This document shows, one piece after another, positions 31,958 through 41,881 of a DNA stretch of 64,000 bases. The notes beneath the pieces were generated by a model, which saw only the letters and a list, made by a program, of their open reading frames with translations, searched no databases and was not told the DNA's origin. The position numbers and the translations under genes were made by a program. The number at the start of each line of letters is the position of its first letter. Within the stretch, counting starts at the first letter, position 1. This DNA is from JALZMG01 sp963739975 (GTDB lineage: Bacteria > Actinomycetota > Acidimicrobiia > Acidimicrobiales > Ilumatobacteraceae), in NCBI GenBank assembly GCA_963739975.1, contig CAVUCK010000001.1:124001-188000 (forward strand). The letters are read 5' to 3'.

Positions 31958-32239
31958 GTGTTCAACGAGCGCGCACCGATCGGCCACACTGTGGCCGTGC
32001 ATGGCATGGTGAGCGCGCTGGCATCGGCGACGGGCGACGGGGATCTGGCCGGCAACTGGTCGTGGACCGTGTGGCTGCTGATCCCGGTCGCGGTCCTGTT
32101 GGCCGTCGTCACCGCCCTCGCCCTCGGCGGCGGCGATGGCGATGGTGACCCGACCCCTCAACGAGGTGGAGGCGTCGGGCGCTACCTCGAGCGCACGGGC
32201 GGAGCCGCTACGACCATGACCGACGAGGAGGGGCACTGA
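31958..32239 (+). CDS. Small membrane protein
   Basis: 93 residues if GTG 31958 is used; GTGs at 31991 and 31997 and ATG 32006 are alternatives, the last giving MVSALASATG. One membrane helix (TVWLLIPVAVLLAVVTALAL) is followed by a Gly/Asp-rich tail. No family was recognised. Its stop codon overlaps the ATG of the solute-binding protein by one base, so it is probably the first gene of the transporter operon. Confidence 0.55.
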   Translation: MFNERAPIGHTVAVHGMVSALASATGDGDLAGNWSWTVWLLIPVAVLLAVVTALALGGGDGDGDPTPQRGGGVGRYLERTGGAATTMTDEEGH

Positions 32240-33642
32240 TGCGACGGGGGATGGCGATGCTGGCCGTGGTGGGCGTGGTGGCCGCAGCTGCGTGTGGGCA
32301 GAAGGCCGGCGTGGCCGGCACCGGCGGGGACGACGGGGGCGACAGCGGCGGCGCGGCGACGACGCAGGCGTCGGGCGGCGACACCACAGCGCCGGCGACG
32401 ACGGTCGCCGGCGAGACGACCGTGGCGGGTCAGACGACCGTGGCCGGCGAGACCACCGTGCCGGGTGACACCACTGCGTCGAGCGAGTCCGTCCCGGAGA
32501 CGGGACCGTTCGAGCCGGGGGACAACGACACGGCCGGGGTCAGCGACACCGAGATCGTGATCGGCATCCACGCCCCGGTGACCGGTGCCTCACCGATCCC
32601 GCAGCAGAGCTTCGACGTCGGCAAGGACGTCTACTGGAAGTTCCTCGCCGAGAGCGCGCCGGACCAGCTCTACGGGCGCACCGTGCGCGTCGTGTTCCGG
32701 GACGACGAGTTCAACCCGCAGCGGGCCGTCCAGGTCTGCCGGGAGATGGTCGAGCAGGAGGGCGCCTTCCTCCTGGTCGGCGGCGGCGGAGCGGACCAGA
32801 TCACCGCCTGCGCGCAGTACGCCAACGAGAACGGCATCCCGTACCTGTCCGCAGGGGTCAACGAGAGCACCCTCGCCGATCTCGACACGTACTTCTCCAC
32901 GTCGCTGACCTACGCCCAGCAGGCGCCGCTGATCATGGCGCAGCTCGAGGAGCAGGGGTTCACCGAGGCGGCCTTGGTCGTCGCCAACACCCCCTCGTTC
33001 GACGACGCCTACGAGGCGATCAAGGCGGCCGCCGACGAGGCGGGCATCGGATTGCTGTACGAGAACCGGATCAACAAGGACGCGTCCCCGACGGAGTCGG
33101 CCACCGTCGCCCAGGAGCTGAAGAACTCCGGCGCCCAAGCCGTCATCCTGCTCGCCTCGCCGGTCGTGTACGTCCTCGGGCTGGCGCCTGGCGCGGCCAA
33201 CCAGAGCTACACCCCGGTCTGGATCGGGCCCGGGGTCACCAGCGGCCTGAACACCGTCGCCGCCATCGGCTGCCCGGCCGTCGGCACCGGTGAGTTCTTC
33301 TCACCGACGCCCGCCCTGGCCGGCGTCGACGAGGTCGACCCGGACTATCTCGCCGCCTACGCCCAGTTCGTGGGACCCGAGCCGCCGGCCGACGACATCG
33401 GGTTCCAGCTGTGGTCGCTGAACAAGGCGGTCGGCGTCATGCTCGAGGCCACCGGTCAGGAGCTGGGCCGGGCGGCGTTCATGAACACGCTGGTCACGAC
33501 GCCCGAGTTCGACAACGGCATCTACGCCCCGCTGCAGTACACGGTCGACGATCACTTCGGTGGCACTGGCGCCTACCTCTTGACGACCGATTGCGGCGAG
33601 CCCCGGCAGTACGTGACCGCCGGGCTGTTCGAAGGCGGCTGA
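32239..33642 (+). CDS. Branched-chain amino-acid-type ABC transporter substrate-binding lipoprotein
   Basis: 467 residues. A lipoprotein signal ends at Cys19 (VVAAAACG). Residues 30-90 form a low-complexity Thr/Gly/Ala linker built from TTVAGE-like repeats that should hold the protein away from the membrane. The periplasmic-binding fold of the Leu/Ile/Val class (Peripla_BP_6) begins near 95 (TEIVIGIHAPVTGA) and includes GRTVRVVFRDDEFNPQRAV and FLLVGGGGADQITACA. It is followed by two permease and two ATPase genes. Ligand could be branched-chain amino acids, amides, urea or aromatic acids. Confidence 0.9.
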   Translation: MRRGMAMLAVVGVVAAAACGQKAGVAGTGGDDGGDSGGAATTQASGGDTTAPATTVAGETTVAGQTTVAGETTVPGDTTASSESVPETGPFEPGDNDTAGVSDTEIVIGIHAPVTGASPIPQQSFDVGKDVYWKFLAESAPDQLYGRTVRVVFRDDEFNPQRAVQVCREMVEQEGAFLLVGGGGADQITACAQYANENGIPYLSAGVNESTLADLDTYFSTSLTYAQQAPLIMAQLEEQGFTEAALVVANTPSFDDAYEAIKAAADEAGIGLLYENRINKDASPTESATVAQELKNSGAQAVILLASPVVYVLGLAPGAANQSYTPVWIGPGVTSGLNTVAAIGCPAVGTGEFFSPTPALAGVDEVDPDYLAAYAQFVGPEPPADDIGFQLWSLNKAVGVMLEATGQELGRAAFMNTLVTTPEFDNGIYAPLQYTVDDHFGGTGAYLLTTDCGEPRQYVTAGLFEGG

Positions 33643-33644
33643 GG

Positions 33645-34604
33645 GTGGACGCCGTCCTCAGCGACCACCGCGGCAAGCTCATCGGCGCCGTCGTCGTCAT
33701 CGCCCTCGGCGCCCTGCTCATCGTCACGGGCGAGGAGAACGCGCTGATCATCGGCCTGTCCACCGGGTCGGCCTACGGCATGGTCGCCCTCGGGCTGGTG
33801 CTGATCTACAAGTCGAGCGGCGTGTTCAACTTCGCCCAGGGCGAGTTCGGCACGGTCGCCCTGTTCGCGCTGTACCTGCTGGACTTCCACGTCCCGTACT
33901 GGGTGGCGCTGCTCGGCGCCCTGGTCGTCGCTGGCGCCATGGGCTTCTTGACGGAGCGGGTCATCGTGCGCCCGCTGTTCGACGCCCCGCGGGTGATCCT
34001 GCTCGTCGCCACGGCCGGGGTGGCGCTGTTGGCCATCGGCATCGAGATCTGGCTCGCCACCGCCCAGGGCAAACCGATCGCCAAGGCCTTCGACCGGGTC
34101 GACCGCGTCGGGATCCTGGGTGTCGACATCTCGGACCAGCGGCTCTGGCTGATCGGCACGTTGGTCGTCCTGGCCATCGTGCTCGGGCTGTTCTTCACCC
34201 GCACCAACCTCGGGCTGGCGATCATCGGAGCCAGCCAGGAGCCGACGGCCACCGAACTGGTCGGCATCAGCGTGCGCCGGCTCTCCAGCTTCACGTGGGT
34301 GCTCGCCGCCCTGCTCGGTGGTCTGGCCGCACTGATCGTCGTGCCCGACGGCGGCAGCTTCGGTCCGGCGATCATGACGACGCAGTACCTGATCCCGGCG
34401 TTCATCGCCGCCGTGCTCGGCGGGATGACCAGCCTCCCCGGCGCGTTCGTCGGCGGCGTGCTGGTCGGGGTCGTGCAATCGGTGGCCACCAGCGCCCCGA
34501 TCTTCGAGGACATCCCGGGCACGAAGAGCACGCTCGTGCTGTTCGTGGTGCTGCTCGGCGTGCTGCTCGTCCGGCCCCAGGGCCTGCTCGGGAAGGCCTC
34601 CTGA
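33645..34604 (+). CDS. LivH-type ABC transporter permease
   Basis: 319 residues from GTG 33645, two bases after the binding-protein stop. About eight membrane segments, with the LivH features LSTGSAYGMVALGLVLIYKS, FNFAQGEFGTVALF and the cytoplasmic EAA-like loop SQEPTATELVGISVRRL, ending RPQGLLGKAS. It forms the channel together with the LivM-type partner whose start overlaps its stop by one base. Confidence 0.92.
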   Translation: MDAVLSDHRGKLIGAVVVIALGALLIVTGEENALIIGLSTGSAYGMVALGLVLIYKSSGVFNFAQGEFGTVALFALYLLDFHVPYWVALLGALVVAGAMGFLTERVIVRPLFDAPRVILLVATAGVALLAIGIEIWLATAQGKPIAKAFDRVDRVGILGVDISDQRLWLIGTLVVLAIVLGLFFTRTNLGLAIIGASQEPTATELVGISVRRLSSFTWVLAALLGGLAALIVVPDGGSFGPAIMTTQYLIPAFIAAVLGGMTSLPGAFVGGVLVGVVQSVATSAPIFEDIPGTKSTLVLFVVLLGVLLVRPQGLLGKAS

Positions 34605-35728
34605 TGACGCTCATGGACGAATCCGACACCGCGCCGGTCGCCTCGGCCTCGCCGGCGCGCACCGCGTCGCCGGCGTTCCGGCCGTCCGTCGCCGGCTGGG
34701 CCTGTCGTGGCGTGCTGTGGCTCGGGGTGGCCTACCTGGTGCTGGCGTTCCCGCTCACGCGGCCGGCCGGCGACCTCGTCACCTACACCACGGCCGTCTG
34801 CTACGGGATCGTCGCCCTCTCGCTCAACGTGCTGCTCGGCTACGTCGGTCAGATCTCGCTCGGCCACCAGGCCTTCGTCGGCGTCGGCGCGTTCGTCTCG
34901 GCGTACATGGTCACCGAACAGGGGCAGTCGTTCTGGGTGGGGGTGCTCGCCGCGGCAGCGATCGGCGGCGGCCAGGCCCTCGTGCTCGGCGGTGTGTCGC
35001 TGCGCATCCGCGGTCTGTACTTCGCCTTGGTCACGCTGTCCTACGGGCTCGTCGCCGAGCAGAACATCTTCCAGATCCAGGAGCTGACCGGCGGTGGCGC
35101 GGGGCAGCCCGCGCCCAAGCCCGAGCTGTTCGACACCGAGTGGCGCTACTACTACCTGTGCCTCGCCTTCCTCGCCCTCGTCCTGCTCATCGACTGGCGG
35201 ATGATGCGCACCAAGGCCGGGCGGTCGCTACTGGCGCTGCGCGAGAACCCACGGGTGGCGTCGACGTTCGGGATCAACGTTCGAGTGGCCACCCTCTTCG
35301 CCTTCGTGGTGTCAGGAGTGTTCGCCGGCCTCGCCGGGGCGCTGATCGCCCACAACGACACCTTCGTCTCACCGGACGTCTGGAACTTCAACCTGGCGCT
35401 GGTCTTCATCATCATGACGGTGGTCGGCGGGCTGCGCAGCCGGGCCGGACTCGTCATCGGTGGCGCGTTCTTCGCCCTCATGCCGTACCTCATCGAGAAG
35501 ATCCCGGGGTTCACCGACCTGCTGGCCAAGATCCCCGGCCCGCAGGACCTGACCCCCGAGATCGCCCCGCTGGTCATCGGACCGCTGCTGCTTCTGCTCA
35601 CGCTGATCCAGTTCCCCGGCGGCATCGGCCAGCAGCTGCGGCCGATCACCCGCTGGATGGCCGGGCACCGCTTCGATGTCCACGACCGTGGGTTGAAGGA
35701 GGTGCAGATCACCGATGTCCGTGCTTGA
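34604..35728 (+). CDS. LivM-type ABC transporter permease
   Basis: 374 residues from ATG 34604. A Ser/Ala/Pro N-terminal extension of about 35 residues precedes roughly nine membrane segments. Family motifs: LLGYVGQISLGHQAFVGVGA, LRIRGLYFALVTLSYGLVAE, and the coupling-loop region GRSLLALRENPRVASTFGIN. It overlaps the ATPase gene by 14 bases. Confidence 0.92.
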   Translation: MTLMDESDTAPVASASPARTASPAFRPSVAGWACRGVLWLGVAYLVLAFPLTRPAGDLVTYTTAVCYGIVALSLNVLLGYVGQISLGHQAFVGVGAFVSAYMVTEQGQSFWVGVLAAAAIGGGQALVLGGVSLRIRGLYFALVTLSYGLVAEQNIFQIQELTGGGAGQPAPKPELFDTEWRYYYLCLAFLALVLLIDWRMMRTKAGRSLLALRENPRVASTFGINVRVATLFAFVVSGVFAGLAGALIAHNDTFVSPDVWNFNLALVFIIMTVVGGLRSRAGLVIGGAFFALMPYLIEKIPGFTDLLAKIPGPQDLTPEIAPLVIGPLLLLLTLIQFPGGIGQQLRPITRWMAGHRFDVHDRGLKEVQITDVRA

Positions 35729-36533
35729 GGCGTACGACCTCTCCATCCGCTTCGGCGGCGTCCAGGCCAACCGCGACGTCAGCATGGCGATCGGCGAGTA
35801 CGAGATCGTCGGCATCATCGGGCCAAACGGCGCCGGCAAGACGACGCTGTTCAACCTGATCACCGGCTTCTACGCCCCCGACACCGGCCGGGTCGTGTAC
35901 AAGGGAACGGACGTCACCGGCATGCCCGTCCACCGGCGCGCCGCCCTCGGCCTCGGCCGCACGTTCCAGAACGTCGGGTTGGTCAAGGGAGCGACCGTCC
36001 GCGACAACCTCATCACCGCGCAGTACCTGCAGGCCGACTATTCGGCCATCTCGGGCATGCTCGGCAGCCGCACCTCCGTCGTCGCCGAGCGCCGGCTGCG
36101 GGCCAAGGCCGATGCGCTGGCCGACGCGCTCGGTCTCGGTGATCTGCTCGACACGCAGGTCGCCGGCCTGCCGTACGGCACGTTGAAGCGGGTCGAGATC
36201 GCCACCGTCCTGGCCACCGATCCGGAGGTGCTGCTGCTCGACGAGCCCTCGTCGGGCATGGGCCCCGAGGAGGCGCACCGGCTCGGCGACACCCTGCTCG
36301 AGCTGCGCCGCGACTTCGGGTTGTCGATCGCCATGATCGAGCACCACGTCCCGCTCGTCGTGCGGGTCTGCGACTACGTGTACTGCCTCGATTTCGGCGA
36401 GCTGCTCGTGCACGGATCGCCGGAGCACGTGCGCAACGACCGCCGGGTGATCAGCGCCTACCTCGGCGAGGATCCCGACCCCGCTGTGGTCGAGCTCGAC
36501 CGGCAGCTCGACTCGCTGGTGGAGACGGACTGA
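35715..36533 (+). CDS. LivG-type ABC transporter ATPase
   Basis: 272 residues. Walker A GPNGAGKTTLFN near residue 38, Q-loop region GRTFQNVGLVKGATV, and Walker B LLLDEPSSGMGPEE. The signature reads GLPYGTLKRVEIA instead of LSGGQ, a variant seen in LivG relatives. The D-loop and H-loop (IAMIEHHVPLV) are present, so the protein should be active. It pairs with the LivF-type ATPase, which overlaps it by one base. Confidence 0.92.
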   Translation: MSVLEAYDLSIRFGGVQANRDVSMAIGEYEIVGIIGPNGAGKTTLFNLITGFYAPDTGRVVYKGTDVTGMPVHRRAALGLGRTFQNVGLVKGATVRDNLITAQYLQADYSAISGMLGSRTSVVAERRLRAKADALADALGLGDLLDTQVAGLPYGTLKRVEIATVLATDPEVLLLDEPSSGMGPEEAHRLGDTLLELRRDFGLSIAMIEHHVPLVVRVCDYVYCLDFGELLVHGSPEHVRNDRRVISAYLGEDPDPAVVELDRQLDSLVETD

Positions 36534-37246
36534 TGGCGCTGCTCGAGGTCGAGGACCTGCGCGTCGGCTACGGCTTCCCGGTGCTGATGGGCATCAGCTT
36601 CGAGGTCGAGGAGGGCGAAACCTGCGTCCTGTTCGGGCTCAACGGTGCTGGCAAGACCACCACCGTGGCCACCATCGCCGGGTTGCTGAAGCCCGACGGC
36701 GGCTCGATCCGTTTCGCCGGCGACGAGATCGGCGGGCGGGGCCCGACGAAGCTGGTCGGGCGGGGGATCGCCCTGGTGCCCGAGGGGCGGCGGGTCTTCC
36801 CGGCGCTGAGCGTGGCCAACAACCTGCGCCTCGGCGCCTGGACCCGGCGGCACGATCGCGACCTGATCGAGGAGCGGCGCAACCTCGCCTTCGAGTACTT
36901 CCCCCGCCTCGCCGAGCGCCAGGACCAGGCCGCCGGCACGTTGTCCGGCGGCGAGCAGCAGATGCTGGCGATCGGTCGGGCGATCATGTCCAAGCCGAAG
37001 CTGCTGCTGATCGACGAGGCGTCGCTCGGGCTCAGCCCGGCGTTGGCCAAGGTCGTGTTCGAGGTCGTCAAGCGGATCAACGACGACGGCGTCACCGTGG
37101 TCATCGTCGAGCAGAACGTCGGGGTGCTGCCGTACGCCGATCGGGCACTGATCATGGAGAAGGGCACGCTCATCTTCTCGGGGGTCGGCGACGAGATCCA
37201 GGGCGCCAACCTGCGCGAGACGTACCTCGGGGGAGGAGACCACTGA
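36533..37246 (+). CDS. LivF-type ABC transporter ATPase
   Basis: 237 residues, the length of LivF. Walker A GLNGAGKTTTVATIAGLL, signature LSGGEQQMLAIGRAI, Walker B KLLLIDEASLGLSPAL and H-loop VVIVEQNVGVLPYA. Glutamate after Walker B aspartate is present. Last of the five transporter genes, all overlapping or within a few bases, so clearly one operon. Confidence 0.93.
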   Translation: MALLEVEDLRVGYGFPVLMGISFEVEEGETCVLFGLNGAGKTTTVATIAGLLKPDGGSIRFAGDEIGGRGPTKLVGRGIALVPEGRRVFPALSVANNLRLGAWTRRHDRDLIEERRNLAFEYFPRLAERQDQAAGTLSGGEQQMLAIGRAIMSKPKLLLIDEASLGLSPALAKVVFEVVKRINDDGVTVVIVEQNVGVLPYADRALIMEKGTLIFSGVGDEIQGANLRETYLGGGDH

Positions 37247-37262
37247 TGGACAGGAGAGCTCG

Positions 37263-37688
37263 ATGAAAGACGGTTGGTCCCGGTTCGGCGGGGTGCTCGG
37301 CATCGCCTACTGCGTCGCCGGTTTCTTCTTGATCTTCCTCGGCTGGAACGGCGCGGCAACGTACGACCGCGTGCCGGCCCAGCTCCCGTACGTCGTGTCG
37401 GGTGGGTTCGGCGGGCTGGGCCTGATCGTGCTCGGATCGGCGCTGATCGTCGCCCAGAGTCGGCGCAGTGCCAGCGCGGTGGCCACCGCACCCATGGCGG
37501 CGGCCGGGGGAGGCGCGCCGGAAGCCGGCCAGGCCGTCGCGGGTGGCGCCGAGACGGTCGTCGCCGGACCGACCAGCTACCACCGCGCCGGCTGCCGGGT
37601 GATCGAGGGGCAGGCCGATCTCGTCACGATGACGCTCAGCTCGGCGGCATCGTCGGGGCGCACGCCGTGCCGCGTCTGCACGCCATGA
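37263..37688 (+). CDS. Two-helix membrane protein with Cys/His C-terminal motif
   Basis: 141 residues. Two membrane helices (VLGIAYCVAGFFLIFLGW and GGLGLIVLGSALIVAQ), an Ala/Gly linker, then a short C-terminal module YHRAGCRVIEG...PCRVC. The pattern His-x3-Cys...Pro-Cys-x2-Cys resembles Ada-type zinc-binding modules. It lies 16 bases after livF and may be in that operon, but no transport role is known. Function unassigned. Confidence 0.65.
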   Translation: MKDGWSRFGGVLGIAYCVAGFFLIFLGWNGAATYDRVPAQLPYVVSGGFGGLGLIVLGSALIVAQSRRSASAVATAPMAAAGGGAPEAGQAVAGGAETVVAGPTSYHRAGCRVIEGQADLVTMTLSSAASSGRTPCRVCTP

Positions 37689-37722
37689 ACCGCTCCCGCA
37701 GCGACGTGATCGACGCTGATCG

Positions 37723-37760
37723 GTGAGCTGAGGCGGCTCACATCCGCACGCTCAGCTCAC
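37723..37760. terminator. Inverted repeat between convergent genes
   Basis: GTGAGCTGAG (37723-37732) and CTCAGCTCAC (37751-37760) are perfectly complementary with an 18-base loop, between the transporter operon end and the end of the minus-strand regulator. A bidirectional terminator is plausible; no T-run. Confidence 0.5.
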
Positions 37761-37788
37761 AGATCGGCGAACGGCGGTCGATCGTGAT

Positions 37789-40700
37789 CTAGACCTCGAG
37801 GACCAGGCCGATCTCGTCGGCGATGCGGCGGGCCACGGCCCGTTGCGTGACCGCCTCGGCGGCGGCGCCGTCCCGGTTCAGCGCCTCGAGCACCCGGGCC
37901 AGATCGCGTCGGGATCGAGCCTCGTGGGGCCTGGTGCCGTGGGCGACGTTCTCGTCGATGGCCAGGCGGAGGTGCCGTTCGGCGGTGGTGAGGTCGCCGG
38001 CGCCGAGCGCGGCGAGTCCGATGTAGCCGTTGACCGGTCCGACCGAGATCCCAGCCAGGCCGCTGACGGCGACCCTGCCGGCGAAGGGCTCGAGCGCCGT
38101 CTGCAGCACGGCGCAGCGATCGGCGTCGTCGAGCGCATCGGCGACCTCGACCAGCGTGCAGGCCTGGGGCAGGAACATCTGGTTGTCGCGCAGGGCGACA
38201 CCGTCGGGTCCGACGAGCTCGCCGAGCACGCGCCTGGCGTCGTCGTGGCGGCCCGCGTCGATCAACCCGCGCACCAGCCCGACCTGCCACATCCGCAGAC
38301 GCGGGTTGGCCGCCACCATGCGCTCGCTCTCCGGCACGGTCCCGGCCAGCCGGCCGAGGTCGAGGGCCAGCCGGTACCAGATCCCGGCGTAGGCGATCTC
38401 GGCGTTCACGCCGTGGGATCGCACGCCGCGCTCGAGGGCAACGTCGGCGATGCGCTGCGCCTCGTCGTACCGGCCCGTCGACAGCTCGCGGGCAGCGCTC
38501 ATGAACAGCCCGTAGACCTCGAACAACGTGACGTGCAGGTCGGCGGCCCGGATCGCGGAACGCCTCCAGCATCTCGAGGTGCTCGTCGATGCGGCCGAGC
38601 TCCATCAGATCGGTGAGCGCGAACAGCATCGCCGTGAGCTCGAGCTGCGGGTTCGCCGCCTTCGCGGCCTCGCGCACCGCCGTGAACCCTGCCTCGCTCC
38701 GCTCGTCGAGCTCGAACACACCGGCCAACGCCAGACGGCGGGCGAGGTGCGCCGATGCCATCAACTCCGGGTCGTCGTGTTGGCGGGCGATGGCCAGCGC
38801 CTCGTCGGCCAGCTGGGTACGGCGCGTCGGGTCGGCGCTCGGCACCAGGACGGACGTGAGCATGCTGCGGATGCGCACGCCGTAGCGCAGTTCCTCGGCC
38901 GGCAGCGTGGCGATGCTCAGCTCCATCAGCGCGACCAGGTCGCGGTCGACGGGACGTCCGATGTCGAAGCCGACCCCCGACAGCGACATCATCCAGCTCT
39001 CGGCCACCCGCGCGATCAAGAACGGCTCGCCGATCTGCTTGGCCAGCTGCGCCGCGGCGCGCGCCGCCTCGATCGCCACGGGGCGGTCGCCCAGCGCCCG
39101 GGCGACGTCGCACTCGAGCAACGACAGCTCCAACCGGTCGCGCGGATCGATCTGGTCGGTGACCAGCTCCCGGACGCGCCGGGCCCACGAGGCGGCGTCT
39201 TCGAACGCCGCCGACGAGACGGAGTGTTGGCCGGCGGCGATCCCGGCCGAGATGCGGCGGCGGCGATCGATCAGCGCGCCTGCGGCCATCAGGTGGTGGG
39301 CCCGTCGCGACGGTGAGACGTTCGGTTCGCTGTCCTGTTCGAGCGCTTCGCCAAGGCGCCGGTGCAGGTCGAGGTGCCGGGTCCGGCCGAGCCGTTCGCG
39401 CACCGCCTGACCGATCAGCGAGTGGGGCATGCCCAGGCGGCCGGCGCCGTCCTCGACCAGCAGTCCGGCGGCGACGGCGTGGTCGGTGGCGTCGAGCAGG
39501 CGGTCACCGTCGAGGCCGCTGGCGGCGACGAGCACCGGCAACGTGGCCGCTTGACCGGCGACGGCGGCCAGGTTGAGGACCTGCGTGACGACGGGATCGA
39601 GGCGGTCGAGCCGGACACCGAGCATCGCCCGCACCGATTCCGGCAGATCATCACCGAGCGCGCCCTTGGTGTGCTTGATCAGCTCGGTGAGGAAGAAGGC
39701 GTTGCCGCCGGTCGCGGCGTGGAGCTCGTTGGCGTCCTCTGCGTTGCGACCGTGCAGCGCCAGCAGTTCGCCGACCTCGTCGGTGGCGAGGCTCCCGACC
39801 GTGACGCGCGTGAACGAGCCCTCGCGCGACAGCGCGGCAGCGACGCGGTCCAGCTCCGGGGTCGGGTCGTCGGCCGGTGACCGTACCGTCGCCAGCACCA
39901 TCGTCCGCGAGGTCAGCTCGTGGCGCAGCACGTGTTCGATCATCTTCAGCGACGGCGCGTCGGCCCACTGGACATCGTCCAGCACGATCAGCAACGGGTG
40001 CTGGCGCGACTCGGCGTGGAGGACCTCGACGACGGCCTCGAACAGGAGGTACCGCTCGACCGTCGGGTCCGGACGGTCGACGCGCACCCCGGGCACGAGG
40101 TGGTCCAGCTCGGGGAGCAGCAGCGCCAGCACGCCGCGGTCGGCGGCGACGCGACGACCGGCCTCGGCGGACACGGTGCGCAGCGCGGTGCGCAACGCCT
40201 CGACCATCGGCTCGAACGGCACGATCGCTTCGGGTGTCGCCCGTCCCCACAGCACGATGGCGCCCTGTTCGTGTGCCTCGGCGGCGAAGCGGGCGGCGAG
40301 CCGGGACTTGCCGGCACCGGCCTCGCCGACGAGCAGGGCCAGGTTGCGGTCGCCGGCGGACACCCCCGACCACACCTCGTGCAGCAGCGCCAGCTGGTCG
40401 GCGCGGCCGACGAACGCCGTCGAGCTGGCTCGAACCGCCGGGCCGGGGAGCGCTACCGGTGACGCCGCCGACTCGCCGGAGGCGTCGGCGGGTCCGGCCG
40501 AGCTCGTCGTCACCGCCGCATCCCGCGGGGCCGACGCCACCGACGCCCCCGCCGACGCCGCCGGCGCCGCCGGCGCGGCCGGACGGTTGAGCAGCGGGTC
40601 GTGGTTGAGGATCGCCGTCTGCAGCGCGACGAGCGCCGGCGACGGATCGAGACCCAGGTCGTCGGCGAGGACCGAGCGGGTGCGGGTGAACGCCCGCAAG

Positions 40701-41362
40701 GCGTCCGCCTGCCGATCGGACCGGTACAGGGCGACCATGAGCTGGCGGGTGAACCCCTCGCGCAGCGGATGCTCGTCGAGCGCCCGCTCCAGCTCGGCGG
40801 CCGCCTCGCCATGCCGGCCCATCGCCAGCAACGCGTCGAAGCGGGTCTCCAGCGCCGTCAGGCGCAGTTCCTCCCAGCGCACGGCGGCCGAGCGCGCCCA
40901 CTCCTCGTCGGCAACGTCAGCCATGACCGGCCCGCGCCATTCGGCGAGGGCCGCGTCGAGCGCGGCCAGGGCCTCGTCGGAGGCGCCGAGCGTGCGAGCC
41001 GCGGCCACGCCGTCCTCGAACCGCGTGGCGTCGAGCACGTCGCGCGCCACGGCCAGGACATAACCGGGGCCTTCGCGGCGCAGGGCCTGGGCGTCACCGA
41101 GCGCCCGTCGCAGCAGGGAGACGTAGCTCTGCAACGTGTTGACGGCGGTCGCCGGAGGATCGCCGGCCCAGACGTCGTCGACGAGTCGGTCGACGGTGAC
41201 GACGTGGCCGAGGACCAGCGCCAGGCGGGCGAGCACGGCCCGCTGTCGTGGCCCTCCGAGCGAGATCGGGTCGCCGTCGCGCTCGGCCGTGATCGGCCCC
41301 AGCAGCCGGATGTCCAGCGGTCGCTTGGGCGGCCGCGCAGGTGGCTGCTCGCCCTCGATCAC
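37789..41362 (-). CDS. AfsR/SARP-type transcriptional regulator (BTAD-ATPase-TPR), frameshifted in this sequence
   Basis: GTG 41362 starts a protein with an OmpR-like winged helix (about 15-105, LDIRLLGPITAERDGDPISL), a bacterial transcriptional activation domain (about 110-255), an Ala/Pro linker, an AAA/STAND ATPase with Walker A LLVGEAGAGKSRLAARFA and Walker B LLIVLDDVQWAD, and a long TPR-like C-terminus. The frame breaks at EHLEMLEAF; the neighbouring frame (AIRAADLHVTLFEVYGLF) continues to 37789. One surplus base at 38557/38558 explains this; repaired length is 1,190 residues. Such proteins integrate signals to activate secondary metabolism or stress genes; targets are unknown. It is divergent from the Nudix gene. 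Confidence 0.85.
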
Positions 41363-41434
41363 GGGCGGGAACTCTATGGTCTGGCGCCGGTCCCGCCCAG
41401 CCGCGGCGCTGGCGTCCAATAGGTTGGCAACCGC

Positions 41435-41881
41435 ATGGGCAACCGTCACTTCCGGGCTGGGATCGTCGCCGTCGTGCGCCGGTCGGACGGCATGGTGCTG
41501 GCGTTCGAGCGATCGGACGTCGCCGGGAACTGGCAGCTCCCCCAGGGTGGGCTGGAGACGGCCGAGCGGCCCGTCGACGCCGCCTGGCGGGAGCTCGAGG
41601 AGGAGACCGGTCTCGGTCCGGCCGACGTCGAGCTGTGCGGCGAGCACCCGGACTGGCTGCTGTACGAGTGGCCGGTCGACGTGGTCGGCGACGGCCCGCG
41701 GCTGGGGCAGGTCCACCGCTGGTTCTTCTTCGCCGCCCGTTCGGACGACCTCGAGCCGACCCCGGACGGCCGGGAGTTCCGGGCCTGGCAGTGGGTCGAA
41801 CCGAGCTGGCTGGCCGCCAACGTCGTGGCGTTCCGGCGACCGGCGTACCGCGCCGCCCTGTTGGGGGCCACGATCCCATGA
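41435..41881 (+). CDS. Nudix hydrolase, RppH-like
   Basis: 148 residues from ATG 41435. The Nudix box is complete, from GGLETAER to RELEEETGL, giving the metal-binding glutamates. GNWQLPQGGLE just before it and WFFFAAR after it resemble RNA 5'-pyrophosphohydrolase RppH, which removes pyrophosphate from mRNA 5' ends and starts decay; diadenosine polyphosphate hydrolysis is an alternative. It overlaps the next gene by four bases. Confidence 0.85.
   Translation: MGNRHFRAGIVAVVRRSDGMVLAFERSDVAGNWQLPQGGLETAERPVDAAWRELEEETGLGPADVELCGEHPDWLLYEWPVDVVGDGPRLGQVHRWFFFAARSDDLEPTPDGREFRAWQWVEPSWLAANVVAFRRPAYRAALLGATIP

Noticed and set aside
32330..32500. Tandem repeat array in the binding-protein gene
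   Set aside because: It is a low-complexity Thr/Gly linker typical of lipoproteins, without exact unit repetition.
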